Source of the DNA: Sceloporus undulatus
Taxonomy: Eukaryota > Chordata > Lepidosauria > Squamata > Phrynosomatidae
Direction of reading: 5' to 3'
Assembly: GCF_019175285.1 (NCBI RefSeq)
Contig: NC_056526.1
Coordinates: forward strand, 7,690,016-7,754,015
Length of the DNA: 64,000 nt
Under the pieces are notes generated by a model that was not told where the DNA came from, did no database searches, and worked only from the letters and a program-made list of their open reading frames with translations. Positions 22,350 to 33,323 of this stretch are shown here, in pieces. The position numbers and the translations under genes are program-made. Within the stretch, counting starts at the first letter, position 1. Every line of letters starts with the position of its first letter.

Positions 22350-22632
22350 GAAATCTCTAGCCCAAGATGGTCAAACTGAGGCTGTTGTACTTCGTCCACA
22401 TCATGAAGGTACAACTCATTAGAAAAGACAATAATGCTAGGAAAGGTGGAGGGATGTAGAAAAAGAGGCAGACCCTAAACAAGATGGATAGATTCAATTA
22501 GGGAGGTCATGGGTATCAATGTACAGGACCCGAGCACAGCAGTGGAGGATAGGGAGTCTTAGAGATGTCTCATCCACAGAGTCACCATGAGTTAAGATTG
22601 ACTCAAGGGTGGTTAACAACAACAACAACAAA
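22350..22632 (+). mobile_element. RTE-like LINE 3' end
   Basis: 'aggctgttgtacttcgtcca', 'ggaaaggtggagggatgtag', 'gatggatagattcaattagg', 'ggagatcatgggt'-type words and the end 'gtggttaacaacaacaacaa'. It corresponds to the BovB-type protein C-terminus with many lesions. Confidence 0.75.
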
Positions 22633-23150
22633 ATCTTTTCCAGTTTTTGTGTTCTGTCTTCCAAAGTTGTCAATTTCTCATTCATCTGTTGCATCTCTGT
22701 AGATATTTGTGCCAATGAATTTCTTCTCTCTTTCAGTTCCATCTTTAACCCAACTCTCAGACAATTTTTCAGACCCTTCTTCAGTTCACTCTTCAGGTCC
22801 ATGCTCATCTGGCTCACCTCTCAACTGATTATTCATCTGTGGTCCCTGTGTAGATAGAGCTTGCCCACTTCTGGCTCTTGTCCTCGTAGACATTTTGACA
22901 GCTGTCAAACTACAAGAGGAAGTGAATCATTTCTTTGCCATTATTCCTCTTGATGTGTCACAGTCTCTTTTTAATCTTTTAGTTTCTTCACAGAGCTCTC
23001 TGTACTTTTGGCCAGAATCAAACCTCTTCTTTTCATTTCTTCTTCAACCTTCAGATTGTGACTAACATGTTTATTCTTTAGATCAGGCAAATAAAATTCC
23101 TTTCTTAGAGTCTGCTTTTTAACCCCTTCAGTCCTTTCCGTCTTAGCATT
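22633..23150 (-). mobile_element. L1-type LINE, ORF1 N-terminal fragment
   Basis: The minus-strand frame reads MSQMSMDLKSELKKGLKNCL and later LAQISTEMQQMNEKLTTLED then RTQKLEK, a coiled-coil heptad pattern as in vertebrate L1 ORF1p. Its upstream part holds a further broken frame. Confidence 0.65.
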
Positions 23151-23359
23151 ACTTTATATTGATGTCAGGAGTGTCTTTACTTAGTGAACTTCCGACTGAA
23201 ATAGTGCTCTCCAGCAACCGGCACTGGACATGGTGTTTGCTGGTTTAAAGGACAGCAAAGCAGCTAAAAATGCTTCCCTGATATAAGAAGCTAAAAGGAC
23301 TGTTCCTAAAGGTTCAGTTCTCATTCCTGGTGTGCAGATGACATAATGCATCCTCTGAA

Positions 23360-23482
23360 GGTGCCAGACACAGGTGCTGGCAAAACGTCAGGAATACACT
23401 CTTCTAGAACATGGCCACATAGCCTGAAAAACCCACAAAAAACTAAGGATGCTGGCCATGAAAGCCTTCGACTTCAAATCAC
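23360..23482. mobile_element. Fold-back MITE, single arm
   Basis: 'cacaggtgctggcaaaacgt', 'ttctagaacatggccacata', 'gcctgaaaaacccacaaaaa' and the end 'ccatgaaagccttcgacttc'. Only the right half of the 26005-type element is left. It lies 200 bases before IL2RA exon 2. Confidence 0.75.
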
Positions 23483-23685
23483 CAACAAACTGTTTAGAAG
23501 AAAAATGGGAACCAGAGCTTTAACATTTGCTTCAGTCATTAATAAAGACATTTTAACCAGCTAGCGCTGAAGAGCTTTAAAAGACTCCAAAACTCTGACG
23601 TAAACTGTAGGTGCGTTCTTCTAATCACCAGAGCTTCCACATCATGAGAGCCTTCTGTCTACACACATCTTGTTTCCCTTTTCAG

Positions 23686-23874
23686 GAGAATGCCCCACTC
23701 CCAAGACAATTGGATTTGCTGAGTACTTTGCAGAGTGGTATGTCGTGGGGACGCGTTTACGGTATGAATGTCAGGCTGGTTTTAAGAGGCCAGCAGGCAA
23801 AGGCAACAATATTAACTGTGAGAATCGATCTGCCCAAGCTCAGTGGACCTGCCGTTCTCCTCCTGTTTGCACAG
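23686..23874 (+). CDS. IL2RA: IL2RA exon 2: first sushi (CCP) domain
   Basis: 189 bases, phase 1 at both ends, with acceptor 'cccttttcag' and donor ACAG|GTAAGA. The translation starts GECPTPKTIGFAEYFAEWYV and goes on through RLRYECQAGFKRPAG, NINCENRS and QWTCRSPPVCTG. Five cysteines are seen; the frame C...YEC..GF+R..G...C...W and the closing PxC are sushi hallmarks. The 'CxxGFKRxAG' block is shared with IL2RA and IL15RA. This domain forms the main cytokine-binding face in the family. An N-glycosylation site is visible (NRS). Together with the second sushi in exon 4 it points to IL2RA. Confidence 0.85.
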
Positions 23875-23902
23875 GTAAGAAGTTACATTTCTGGGGGAAT
23901 TA

Positions 23903-24231
23903 CAGTGGGCCCTCCACATTCACTGGGGTTAGGAGCACAAGGGGAAAAACTGCAAATAACAAAAACACTATTTTTGTTTTAACCTGAGAGAATCTCTCTC
24001 TAGGAATTTCTAGGTCCTCTAGCACAACTCTATGATCAACATTGGCTAGAAGTTGACCATAGAATTGAGCTATAGGTGAGAAGTGCTCTCTCTAGAAATA
24101 TTTCGGTTCTCCAGCATGACTTCTGGCTGATGTATCGGAGAGACTGGAGATTCCTAGAGAGAACATATTAATCAAATCTATGAATAATAAAATCTACAAA
24201 AGTCAAAGCTGCAAATGCGGAGGGCCAACTG
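23903..24231 (+). mobile_element. pogo-like MITE, second family, complete
   Basis: Starts CAGTGGGCCCTCCACATTCA and ends 'atgcggagggccaactg', with TA on both sides. The internal words 'aggaatttctaggtcctct' recur as rough direct and inverted copies. It lies 28 bases after IL2RA exon 2. Confidence 0.8.
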
Positions 24232-24235
24232 TAAC

Positions 24236-24360
24236 AGATTTTTATTTTATTTTATTTTATTTTTTATTTTTATTTTATTTTATTTTTATTTATTTAGGTA
24301 TTTATATCCTGCCCTTCAGCCCTAATGGCTCTCAGGGCGGCTTACAATATTATTTTTAAT
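24236..24360 (-). repeat. (TTTTA)n microsatellite and reversed retroelement tail
   Basis: (TTTTA)n at about 24240-24295 is followed by 'tttatatcctgcccttcagc' and 'tctcagggcggcttacaata', the reverse of a LINE/SINE 3' end whose tail gave the simple repeat. Confidence 0.6.
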
Positions 24361-25070
24361 CAGACAAATGTCTTCTGTTCACTTTTTTCAGATCTGTTGG
24401 CAGACTTTTTTTTTTTTGTATTGTTGACACTTTGGTTTCTAACATTTTTAACAATGTGTTGTTTTTGTAAAGACACCGAGTCTTCTAATACATTTCGTAT
24501 TCATGTCTGATAAGTCATGCCAAAGACAATCTTCTTTGAAGACATGGGTAACCTATTTGGATATTAACTGCCCAGAGCTTGGGAAAAGTTACTTTTGAGG
24601 GACTACTGTGGCATGTTGGCTGGGGGATTCTGAGAGTGGGAGTCCAAAACAGGACATTTTCCAAGCCTTGCAACTGATTAGGGATACAATAACAGCAAAG
24701 AGGAAATTCCAAAAGTACATGTGGAACAATGGATGAAAGGTCAATCTGTTCTGAGTTAGGGAACTTTTCTTTGGGAACAGCTAAACCAATTTCATAAGAA
24801 GGGAGCTCCTGTCTTCAGAGCACAGACACAAAACAACTTACATCTGATGAACTTCCATCATCTACAGAGCTATCATTGTGATGTTCTTACCTTACTTAAA
24901 TCCTACTTCTGCTTGCCAGGCAGATAAGAAAAGAAAATCTTTACCTGAACGCAGCTGAGAAAACCTCTTCTCACATTCTGTTCTCCAGACCCCCGTCATT
25001 GAGAGGATTGACTCTTATTATTAAAGAATGGATAGGGAAGTTAGTAGACATAGCACCAATGGGGAAACAA
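24361..25070. other. IL2RA intron 2, no feature recognised
   Basis: No exon or confident repeat. A weak MITE-like phrase ('gggactactgtggcatgttg') is near 24600. Confidence 0.35.
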
Positions 25071-25074
25071 GTTG

Positions 25075-26004
25075 AAAAAATTAATCCAGACAAGACAGAG
25101 GTGCTCCTGGTCAGTCAGAGGCAGATCAGGGAATACAGATCCAGCCTGTGTTAGATGGGGTCACATTCCCCCTGAAGACGCAGGTTCACAGTTTGGGGGT
25201 ACTCTTGGACTCAGCTTTCAACCTGGAGGGCCAGGTCTCTCCTGTGACCAGGAGTGCTTTTGCACATTTAAAAACTTGTTTGCCAACTGTGCCCATTCCT
25301 TGAGATGCCTTGGTTATATCCCATTTGGACTACTGCAATGCACTCTACAAGGGGCTGCCTTTGAAGAGTGTTCAGAAACTTCAGCTGGTCCAAAGAGCTG
25401 TAGCCAAGCTGCTAACGGGCAGGTTATAGAGATCATACGACGCCCCTCTTGAAACAGCTCCACTGGCTGCCAGTTTGTTTCCAAGCACAATTCAAAGTGC
25501 TGGTGATGACCTATAAAGCCCTATATGGTTCTGGTCCAGACTATTTGGCAGACTGCCTCTCCCTATATGAGCCAGTCTGGGCTCTGAGATCCTCAGGGGA
25601 GGCCCTTCTCTCCGTCCCACCACCTGTGGTGACACAAGAGAGCCTTTTCCATGGCTGCCTCTAGACTCTGGGACTCCCTTTCCGGGGAGACCAGAACGGC
25701 CCCTTCTTTGATAGCCTTCCGCCGACAGGTGAAGACCTTCCTCTTCAGATAGGCTTTCGAAACAGTTTTTAAAGTATGGCCTGGGGTGCTATATTGCTGT
25801 AATGTATTTTAAACATTTTTATCTTTTTAAAGTATTTGATATTTTAATATGTAATTTGTTTTAATTATTGTAGTAATTTAATTCTATTTTAATGTACTAT
25901 TTAATTGTATTTTTTTTAATGTTGTAGGCTGCCCTGAGTCTCAGTCTTGGGGAAAGGATGGGATATAAATAAATTAATGATGATGATGATAATAATAATA
26001 ATAA
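25075..26004 (+). mobile_element. L2-type LINE, RT C-terminus to 3' end
   Basis: Broken + frames carry NPDKTEVLL-like (25085-25110), LLDSAFNLEGQVS-like (25205-25240), LHWLPVCFQAQFKVLVMTYK then ALYG (25452-25520) and a 'FRRQVKTFLFR'-like end (25720-25750), in L2 order. The 3' UTR finishes with 'gggatataaataaattaatg' and a (GAT)(AAT)n tail. Confidence 0.85.
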
Positions 26005-26236
26005 TAGTTTTTTGTGGTTTTTTTGGGCTATGTGGCCATGTTCTAGAAGAGTTTATTCCTGACGTTTTGCCAGCAGCTGTGGCTGGCATCTTCAGAGAAT
26101 GCCACAGATGCAGGCAAAATATCAGGCATAAACTCTTCTAGAACATGGCCACAGAGCCCCAAAAAAGCCACAAAAAAAAAAAAAAAACCAACAACTATGG
26201 ATTCTGGCCATGAAAGCCTTTGACTTTGCAATAATA
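26005..26236. mobile_element. Fold-back MITE, complete copy
   Basis: Left arm 'tgggctatgtggccatgttc' then 'tagaagagtttattcctgac' pairs with right arm 'ggcataaactcttctagaac' then 'atggccacagagcccc'. The loop has 'gctgtggctggcatcttcag'. The tail is 'ccatgaaagcctttgacttt'. Reference copy of the family in this window; it lies directly after an L2 tail. Confidence 0.85.
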
Positions 26237-27120
26237 ATATACATTGAGAGGATGACTCTTATTATTAAATACAAAAAAATTGGACTAATGATCATATTTA
26301 GTTAGAGCTTGGAAAAGTCACTTGGTTGCATTAACTACAACTGGGATTCTGGGAGTGGTACTTACTTTTCAACCTCTATTTTTAATGATAGTGCTCCTCC
26401 AAGTGGTGAAATATGTCTGTTTATTGTAGCATGTGATTTTCCTTATCTATGTATTGATTTTCATGTCTGATTTCAGGTTCCTCAGCTATACTTAATTTGC
26501 AAGTGAAATTGAGGAGGCATGTGTTGCTGAGAAATCCCACTGTGGGAGGGGGAACATGTTAATTGCAGGGAAGATGAATTCCTCTCAATGATGAGTGTGA
26601 TTGTTGACACTGATGGGTGGTGCTCCTGGGTTTCTGACAAGAATTTTTCCAGCCCTAACCAGAGATGTTATCTATTGAACATGAGACTTCATATACACAA
26701 AGCATATGCTCTACCACAGCTACAACACCACCCGCTAATATGTGACCCTGAGAAAGTGGCTCTGTAGCAGACCACACTTTTCTAGATCACACGGAAAGTT
26801 GTCTTAGCTGTTCTGTCAACTTAATTGTGGTTAAGCCCAGTGTTACCAGGAAATCCAAGGGCTGAACTGATAATACTGGACTTAACCACAGACACTTTTG
26901 GGTTGCAGGCAAACATCTTCTTGTGGTATGCTATCCTCTGGCTCCTGGTTACCTGAATCCACTAGTATCGTCTAAAATGTCCCTTTTGAAAACCACCCAA
27001 TCTCCTATAATTTTAACCACAGCTTGGCACACAGACATTATCCAGCAAAACTCTCTGTGCCAGGGGCTTTTGTCAAAGGCACGAAAGGAGCCAAGGAGGG
27101 TCATTTAACAACTGGGGAAC
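26237..27120. other. IL2RA intron 2, no feature recognised
   Basis: No supported exon. An eroded MITE-like word (ctgggattctgggagtgg) is near 26343. Confidence 0.35.
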
Positions 27121-27124
27121 CTTT

Positions 27125-27200
27125 TTCAAAGCTTTACAGAACTGGGGTCGCCATTAGTCAGAAACGACTTCAAGGCACACAATAACAACAACAAAACCTG
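27125..27200 (+). repeat. tRNA-derived SINE tail
   Basis: 'gccattagtcagaaacgact' and 'caaggcacacaataacaaca'. Only the 3' end remains. Confidence 0.7.
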
Positions 27201-27552
27201 AATCCATAGAATTGAGTTGTGCAGGCTACATGTATGTGCATACACACACCAGCTGTTTTTCTAGCTCCTGCTGTCCTCATTGGCTTCAGTGCCTGCTGAA
27301 ATTGTTAGTGCTGCCACCACTGCTGCTACAACCACATGCCTGAATTTTGGCAGCTCCACAAATGGGAAAAGCACTCTTCTCCCTCCTTAATTTCTCTTTT
27401 GGTGACCCTCAGGGAACTAGTCTGTGCTATGAGAGGGCACTCTGCCATCCTCCGATACCATAAAGAGCCACTGTCGTTGCTACTGAATTTTGTTTCTTTT
27501 GCCAGAATTAGTATTAGAGCATTACGGCTCTCATCATCATTATCATCCTAAT

Positions 27553-27917
27553 TTGTTATTGTTATTGTTTGCCTTCATGTCATTTCTGACTTATGCTGTC
27601 CCTAAGGAGACCCTGTCATGGCAATATTTGTTCAGAGGAGGTTTGCCATTGCCTTCTCCTGAGCCTAAAAGCATGTGATTTGCCCAGGGTCAACCAATGG
27701 GTATCATGACCGAATGGGGTATTGAACCCCAATCTCCTAAGTGGTAAAATTCAAAGATATAGCCATGTTAGTCTGTAGAATCAGTATACAGAGAGATCTT
27801 GTAGCACCTTTGAGACTAACTGAAAGAAAGAAATTGGCAGCACGAGCTTTCGTGGACTTCAGTCTACTTCGCAAGTCGTAGTCCAGCATCCAAACCACTG
27901 CACCACACTGGCTTTCA
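27553..27917 (-). repeat. tRNA-derived SINE split by a hAT-like element
   Basis: Reversed copy: tail 'gccttcatgtcatttctgac' at the left, body 'gatttgcccagggtcaac', then a break at 27746 and the head 'ccaaaccactgcaccacact' at 27890-27912. Confidence 0.8.
27747..27872 (+). mobile_element. hAT-like short element inserted in a SINE
   Basis: 'aagatatagccatgttagtc', 'gtagcacctttgagactaac', 'gagctttcgtggacttcagt'. It is flanked by AAGTGGTA (27739-27746) and AAGTCGTA (27873-27880), an 8-base duplication with one mismatch, as expected for hAT elements. Other copies: 44610, 54535, 56640, 60105. Confidence 0.7.
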
Positions 27918-27963
27918 TAATCAAATTTACTTTTCTAGACAGCTATTATTTCTTGGTTTCACA

Positions 27964-29102
27964 GGCTGAGTCTACAGTGGCTAGAATATGCTGGGCTGTT
28001 CCTGAAGTATTCTGCCCCCGAAGCTGCCCTAAATCTACCCCCCATTACCTGGGTACTCCAGGGTGACACCAGGCAGCTGTTCACACATGTACCCCACCAT
28101 GCCACCTGCTATCACTGGCATGAGTCATTCCTTCTGAGGTAAAGAAAATAAGGTGCCCAGTGTCGATCATATGGATTGATGCCTCATTGTGACTTCAGAG
28201 AGAGTGACTTGCAGTGGCACTGTGGGAGGTATTGTAAACAGCCATTGAGGGGTCATTCCCACTTACATTTAAACCGGTGTGTGATTCACCTTTGTTCCAT
28301 GTTGGTAAATCGATTCCAAATGGTTTGTCATTCCCACTATGAAAGCAGATATTTTCATTATCCCCTTGTAATCGCTTCTTTTTTGGCACAATTGTTGTCC
28401 CTACTAGTTTGCACCACTTCAAAATGCATGTCAATCATCTGTGCATCATCACTGATCTAAGCGACAGCCCAGGCAGCCTGGCCAGTGAATAGATAGATAG
28501 ATAGATAGAAGATTTGATTGATTGATTTTGCAACTACATGCAATTAGTGAGGCAACTGGTTGCAAAACCAATGAATCAAATCTTCTATAAAAAAATTTCT
28601 TTAAAAATTGAATTGTCTATTATTTGCTTATAGGTGAGGGCTTTTTTAACACTGGATTAAGGCAGGGATCAACTCATTTGAGACATGATGCTGGAGAAGA
28701 GTGCTGAGGATTCCATGGATAGCCAAAAGAATAAACTAATGGGTCATGGAGCGGATCAAGCCTAAACTATCCCTGGAAGCCAAGATGACAAAGCTTAGGC
28801 TGTTGTACTTTGGACACATCATGAGAAGTCATGAATTCTTGGGGGGCAGGGGACAATAATGATAGGAAGGATATTGAAAGAGCAGAAGGCTGCATGCTAG
28901 ATGGATGAACTCTATTAAAGGTTGCAGCAGTTGGACAGGGAATATTGGAGATGTCTCAACAGCAGGGTCGCCATGGGTCGAGATCGACACAAGGGCAGTT
29001 AATAACAACAAAGCCAATATTCATTGCAGGGCTGCCCTTCCCATGCAAAGACAGTCCACAGTTAAATTGGGCCATTGGCTCTGCCTTGTGTAGACAGGAC
29101 CA
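27964..29102. mobile_element. Non-autonomous DNA element with an RTE 3' end inside
   Basis: The left end 'ggctgagtctacagtggcta' and right end 'ccttgtgtagacaggacc' are rough inverse copies. The body parallels 14565-14850. (GATA)n/(GATT)n simple repeats (28488-28527) and a LINE end (28674-29012) sit inside. Confidence 0.5.
28674..29012 (+). mobile_element. RTE-like LINE 3' end
   Basis: 'catttgagacatgatgctgg', 'gctgttgtactttggacaca', 'gatggatgaactctattaaa', 'gggtcgccatgggtcgagat' and the end 'gcagttaataacaacaa'. Confidence 0.75.
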
Positions 29103-29201
29103 CACCTCCACGGAAACAACACCTCCACTTTGTTAACTCAGGTATAGCTGTCTATTCCTTTGCATATGTATTTGTCCTACTTAAATTATGTTTCTACACA
29201 G

Positions 29202-29303
29202 CCGCTTCGGAGTTGATTCATCGCTCTGCACGACAGCCTTCAGTCGGAGACTGTGAGGGAAGTTCCAACAGCTCCCAAACCCCAACTCAACAAATGATGA
29301 AAG
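29202..29303 (+). CDS. IL2RA: IL2RA exon 3: first linker
   Basis: 102 bases, phase 1, with acceptor 'tttctacacag' and donor AAAG|GTAAAAT. The translation is ASELIHRSARQPSVGDCEGS then SNSSQTPTQQMMK: a Ser/Thr/Pro/Gln-rich stalk with one cysteine and an N-glycosylation site (NSS). Human IL2RA has a linker exon of similar length (111 bases) between the two sushi exons. The acceptor and donor words are repeated at exon 5, which suggests that exons 3 and 5 are duplicates. Confidence 0.75.
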
Positions 29304-29474
29304 GTAAAATAGACTCTTGTTTTATTTGTTTGTCAATTTATTAGATTGTCTTCTCCCTGCCCCCTGATATCAGTGTGATATCTGATGAGACCAGGGTGGG
29401 AAACAGTAAATGAAAAACAGTGTCAAAACCATGTTAGCATGTTTGAGATTCATAGAATCATAGAGTTGGAAGAT
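29304..29474 (-). repeat. IL2RA intron 3 start with a CR1 end stub
   Basis: 'tcatagaatcatagagttgg' at 29451-29470 is the extreme 3' end of a CR1 element in reverse. The rest is unique. Confidence 0.55.
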
Positions 29475-30090
29475 ACTGTTTCAACAGTTTAAAACAATTC
29501 AACGTAGTCAAAGGATAAAAGAATTGACCATGATGTCTTGTGCAGGTGTCACAAAAAAGTGGAAATATCAGGGAGATCTGCAAATACAAGACTGGTATAA
29601 AGAAATATGGCAAATGGCAATTAATGATAAGTTAACATGTGAAATCAAGATTAAAAAAAGGAATAATGAAGAGAAATGATTTTGAAGCAATATGGAAAAT
29701 ATTTGTACAAAAGGTTTTAGTAAAAAGAGGAAGGTGGTTTACCACAATAGGAAGAGTTACAATTTTGGAGGGTAGAATAATATGAAGACATTAAGCTCTG
29801 GTGATGGGGAGCATTTGGGAAAGTGAGGGGGAAATGAATTAGTGATAAATTAATAGTATTACACTTTAGTGGAGTTATGAATAGTATATGATGAAAAGAA
29901 GACAGAAGAATGAAAATATTAATAATAATTTTACATGTTTTGTTTTTAAATTACCGGTTTAGTTAATAGTAAATGGTTTAATATGAATAAGATTTAGGTA
30001 AGGTAGTTAAGAATGGATAATTAATGTGATTTCTTACATATTGTATGTGGAATACTATGTAAAAGATATTTTTAAATACTATTTTATGTA

Positions 30091-30128
<38 letters not shown>

Positions 30129-30140
30129 TGATGATGATGA
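29475..30140 (+). mobile_element. L1-type LINE 3' end with (AAT)n(GAT)n tail
   Basis: The run 'gtggaaatatcagggagatc', 'ggtataaagaaatatggcaa' and 'ggtggtttaccacaatagga' reads as a broken L1 ORF2 end and A-rich 3' UTR. A microsatellite at 30093-30140 follows. Confidence 0.5.
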
Positions 30141-30311
30141 ACAAGGGTTTTGGTCCTTTGTCATGTAAACAGGACAAAGTGAGCCCAGGGGGAATTTGGA
30201 GTAAAAGGGAGAACCGGGAAGGAACAAACAAATGAAATGATGCATCCTAGCAACGTATAGGTGAAAACCAAACTTAGTACTAAATGAGTACTAATGACTC
30301 AACTTGGTACT

Positions 30312-30690
30312 ACAGTGGTCCCTCCACTTTCACTGGAGTTTGGGGCAAAGAACCCTGTGAAAGTGAGAAAATGCAAATAAAAAAACTCTATTGTTTTAAG
30401 CTGAGAGAATACATCTCAGAAATCCCTAGGACCTCCAGCCACAATTCTTGGTCCACATCGCCAGAGGCATACGTAGAATGTGGCTGGAGGACCTACAAAT
30501 GCCTAGAGACGTGTTTTCTCTAGGTATTCTAGGTTCTCCAGTGTGGACTGTATGGTCAACATCCAGCAGAGTGCCTAGAGATCCTAAAGAGAATCTATCA
30601 ATCATATAATATATAGATATATATAATATATATATATGAGAATAATCAAATCGAAAAAGATAAGCTACAAATATGAGAACGGTACTTAGA
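30312..30690 (+). mobile_element. pogo-like MITE, second family
   Basis: Starts CAGTGGTCCCTCCACTTTCA, with 'gagaatacatctcagaaatc' and 'tctaggttctccagtgtgga' inside, and an end near 'aagctacaaatatgagaac'. A (TA)n run lies at 30602-30640. Confidence 0.7.
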
Positions 30691-30692
30691 TC

Positions 30693-30880
30693 AAGAATCA
30701 TAGAGTTGGAAGACCACTGGAGCCAGGCAGTCCAACCCTTTGTCTGCAAGAAGACACAGTCAAAACAATCTGACAGATAGCCATCCAGCCTCTGTTTAAA
30801 AACCTCCAAAGAAGGAGATTCCAAGGCAGCGTGTTCCACTCTCAAACAGCTCTTACCATCAGAAAGCCATTGCCCAAGTG
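30693..30880 (-). mobile_element. CR1 3' end, minus
   Basis: 'aagaatcatagagttggaag', 'ccatccagcctctgtttaaa' and 'aacctccaaagaaggagatt' are the reverse of the CR1 end. Confidence 0.8.
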
Positions 30881-31674
30881 TGGATCATTATATAGCCAAA
30901 ACAGACTCATCTGTGGCACAAGAGGGCAATAGCAGCAGACTGAGGAAAAACGAAAATGGGAGATCTGGTTTTCCTACTGCAGCTAAAGTTCACAGAGTGA
31001 TCTTGGGTTAGTCAGAGTCCCTCTCTTAGCCTGACTTACCCCAACAAATTGTCATGAAAGTGAAATACAAAGAAGAGAGCCATGCATGAACCTTTGGTTC
31101 ATTGAAGGAATGGCAGGACATACATGGAATAAGTAAGGCATAGATTGGAGTATCCTGTAAAATCCTGAACAGGAATATTCCAAGCTGGAGTATTTCTTGT
31201 AAATCCATCTTCTGCCTTGGTTGCAGATCCAGTTTGATCTGTACTGTGAGGCTAAAGTATGAACATAAAACCCTGTTTTTGGGAGAGCGGGGAGTTTCTC
31301 AGGTAAATTACATATATCCTGAACTGGCATAGCCCCTGGAAAAATTCCGGACTGCTAGCAGTTCTAAGTTGAAAATTAGAAGGAGGGGATGGGTGCTGAT
31401 TTGGTACAGACTGGTACCAAATATAGACACACATGTAATCCTCCTCACCAAAAAGAGACTTTAAGTAGAAAAGAAAGAGCCTTAAATGCTACCACATTCA
31501 CTGTGGCTTCAGTTTTTTCTAGGCCAGAGAACCCACTTCCTCAGACATAAGTTGAAATCCCACAAAAAGTGTATGCTGTAATACATACAATTAGGGGGAA
31601 ACAATGAGGAAAAGTCCCTGTTGATTGCTCTATCCATTGCTATAATTCTCAGGATGCAGGTTGAAATAAGTATA
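30881..31674. other. IL2RA intron 3, no feature recognised
   Basis: A weak SINE-like word near 31000 (gatcttgggttagtcagag). Otherwise unassigned. Confidence 0.35.
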
Positions 31675-32145
31675 CAGTCCTCCCTCCGAATTCGAAGGGG
31701 GGATCCATTCCACCCCACCCCCACTATATTCAAGCCCCATAGTTTTGAACGAAAACGTGCTCCTGCGTGCAGCCATGTGCACGGGTCACGGGCGTGGCAC
31801 CATTAACTTTATGGAGGTGCCGCCTGTGAATAATCAAAACCGAAGATCTCAAGTCCGTGAAAACAGAGGGGCAACTGGTACAACATTCTTTTTTTTCCAC
31901 AGAATATACCGTGCTTTGCCAGTGCAAAAAGAATGGCAAATGCAGCTCCTTTTAGAACCAGCAAAAGGCGCCCTTGCCTCCACGACGAAGAATTTTCAAT
32001 GCTCCCTTGGCACAGCGTGTCTAAGCATTGTGCCAACAGAGTACCGTAATGCCCCGTGTGTTGGCATAGACGCAAGACGCTGGCATGGGGCTGCAGCCTG
32101 CATGCATATGCCATACCCCATCATCGCCCCCACACCCATGTGAAC
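31675..32145. mobile_element. CpG-containing DNA element, unassigned
   Basis: Starts 'cagtcctccctccgaattcg', rather like the MITE termini here, and is richer in CpG than its surroundings, ending near 'cacacccatgtgaacacc'. The GC-rich second part (31965-32130) may be a separate element. The class is inferred only. Confidence 0.4.
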
Positions 32146-32564
32146 ACCAGTCTGTTAGCCCCTAACTCTTCTTGAAAATAGTAGTGTGAACCATAAACTC
32201 TGTTCCAGTGTCAAGCAAAGAATGATGGCCTGCATTTATCTTTGGAATGGATTGCTTCCTCTGCAGCCAAAAGGGATAATTAAATTGCCTTGACTGAACA
32301 TAATTAAATTAATGACTGAGGCACTGTTAGTTTTCTTACTTAAACAACAACAAACAAAAAGTGAGCATCGAACCTCTCACCGAAGTGCCTGCCCCATGCT
32401 TTTTTTTTTGCAAATGAGGTCTCTGCAAATTCTCACAATCTTGGTCGGAACAGGGGACAAACTTCAGAGCTCTTAAATACTTGAGTTGAGCATTGAGAAA
32501 ACCAAAACCAATACTTCAGGGCTATGCCCAAGCAAAGTGTGAAAACAATGTTTCAGGGCCCATC
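32146..32564. other. IL2RA intron 3, no feature recognised
   Basis: A poly-T run is near 32400. No exon is seen. Confidence 0.35.
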
Positions 32565-32569
32565 CATAA

Positions 32570-32740
32570 TCTTTTGAGGGTTTTTCAGGCTATGTGACCA
32601 TATTCTAGAAGAGTTTTTCCTGACATTTCACCAGCACTGTGGCCCAGATGCCAGCCACAGATGCTGGCAAAACACTCAGGAATGAAACTCTTCTAGAACA
32701 TGGCCACACAGCCCGGAAAACCTACAAAAAGCTATGTGAA
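32570..32740. mobile_element. Fold-back MITE
   Basis: 'tttttcaggctatgtgacca' and 'tctagaagagtttttcctga' pair with 'ctcttctagaacatggccac' and 'agcccggaaaacc'. The 3' tail is cut short. Confidence 0.8.
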
Positions 32741-32845
32741 ACAATGTTAACAAAAGTCAGCATCCTGATAAACCTTTAGGAAGCTTTTTTCTTCTGACGA
32801 AATTATTGTAATACATAAGCAATGTGAACACCGAAATATGATGTG

Positions 32846-33012
32846 TCATGGAAACCCACTGGGAGACCCTGGGCAAGTCACAGTCTCTCAGCCTCAGAAG
32901 AATGGCATGGCAAACCCCCTCTGAAGAAATATTTCAAGCAAACCTCAGTATAAGATCACACCTTTGGCTCACCATAATCAGAAAAAACTTGAAGGCACAT
33001 AAACAACAACGT
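32846..33012 (+). repeat. tRNA-derived SINE, 3' two thirds
   Basis: 'ccactgggagaccctgggca', 'agtcacagtctctcagcctc' and the tail 'cttgaaggcacataaacaac'. It ends about 75 bases before IL2RA exon 4, so it lies near the branch-point region. Confidence 0.75.
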
Positions 33013-33086
33013 GCTAAGAAACCATGATCTCTCTTCATACCTCTCCTGACTAAAAGCTTGCCCATCTTTCCCCCTACATTTTACAG

Positions 33087-33323
33087 GTGTATGTGGAGTT
33101 CCCAAGCCACTCAAACATGCCACAACCAAAGTGTTTAAATATGTAGTGGGACAAGAACTGCAATACAGATGTCTTGATGGATATCGCGCATGGACCCCCA
33201 TTTCTGAAGTCATCACCTGTGAGGATTCCAATGGAAGAGTAGAATGGTCCAAATTATCACTGCACTGTACAAATGACAGCAGTAGTGTTCCAGAGGGGAC
33301 AACCAAAACACTGCTCAGCTCAG
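33087..33323 (+). CDS. IL2RA: IL2RA exon 4: second sushi (CCP) domain
   Basis: 237 bases, phase 1, with acceptor 'cctacattttacag' and donor TCAG|GTAAGA. The translation starts GVCGVPKPLKHATTKVFKYV, then VGQELQYRCLDGYRAW, SEVITCEDSNGRVEWSKLSL and HCTNDSSS. Four cysteines and the W before the last give a full sushi domain. The block F+YVVGQELQYRCLDGYRA closely matches human FVVGQMVYYQCVQGYRA, the strongest single piece of evidence that this gene is IL2RA and not IL15RA. About 20 linker residues follow the domain in the same exon, with N-glycosylation at NDS. Confidence 0.88.
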
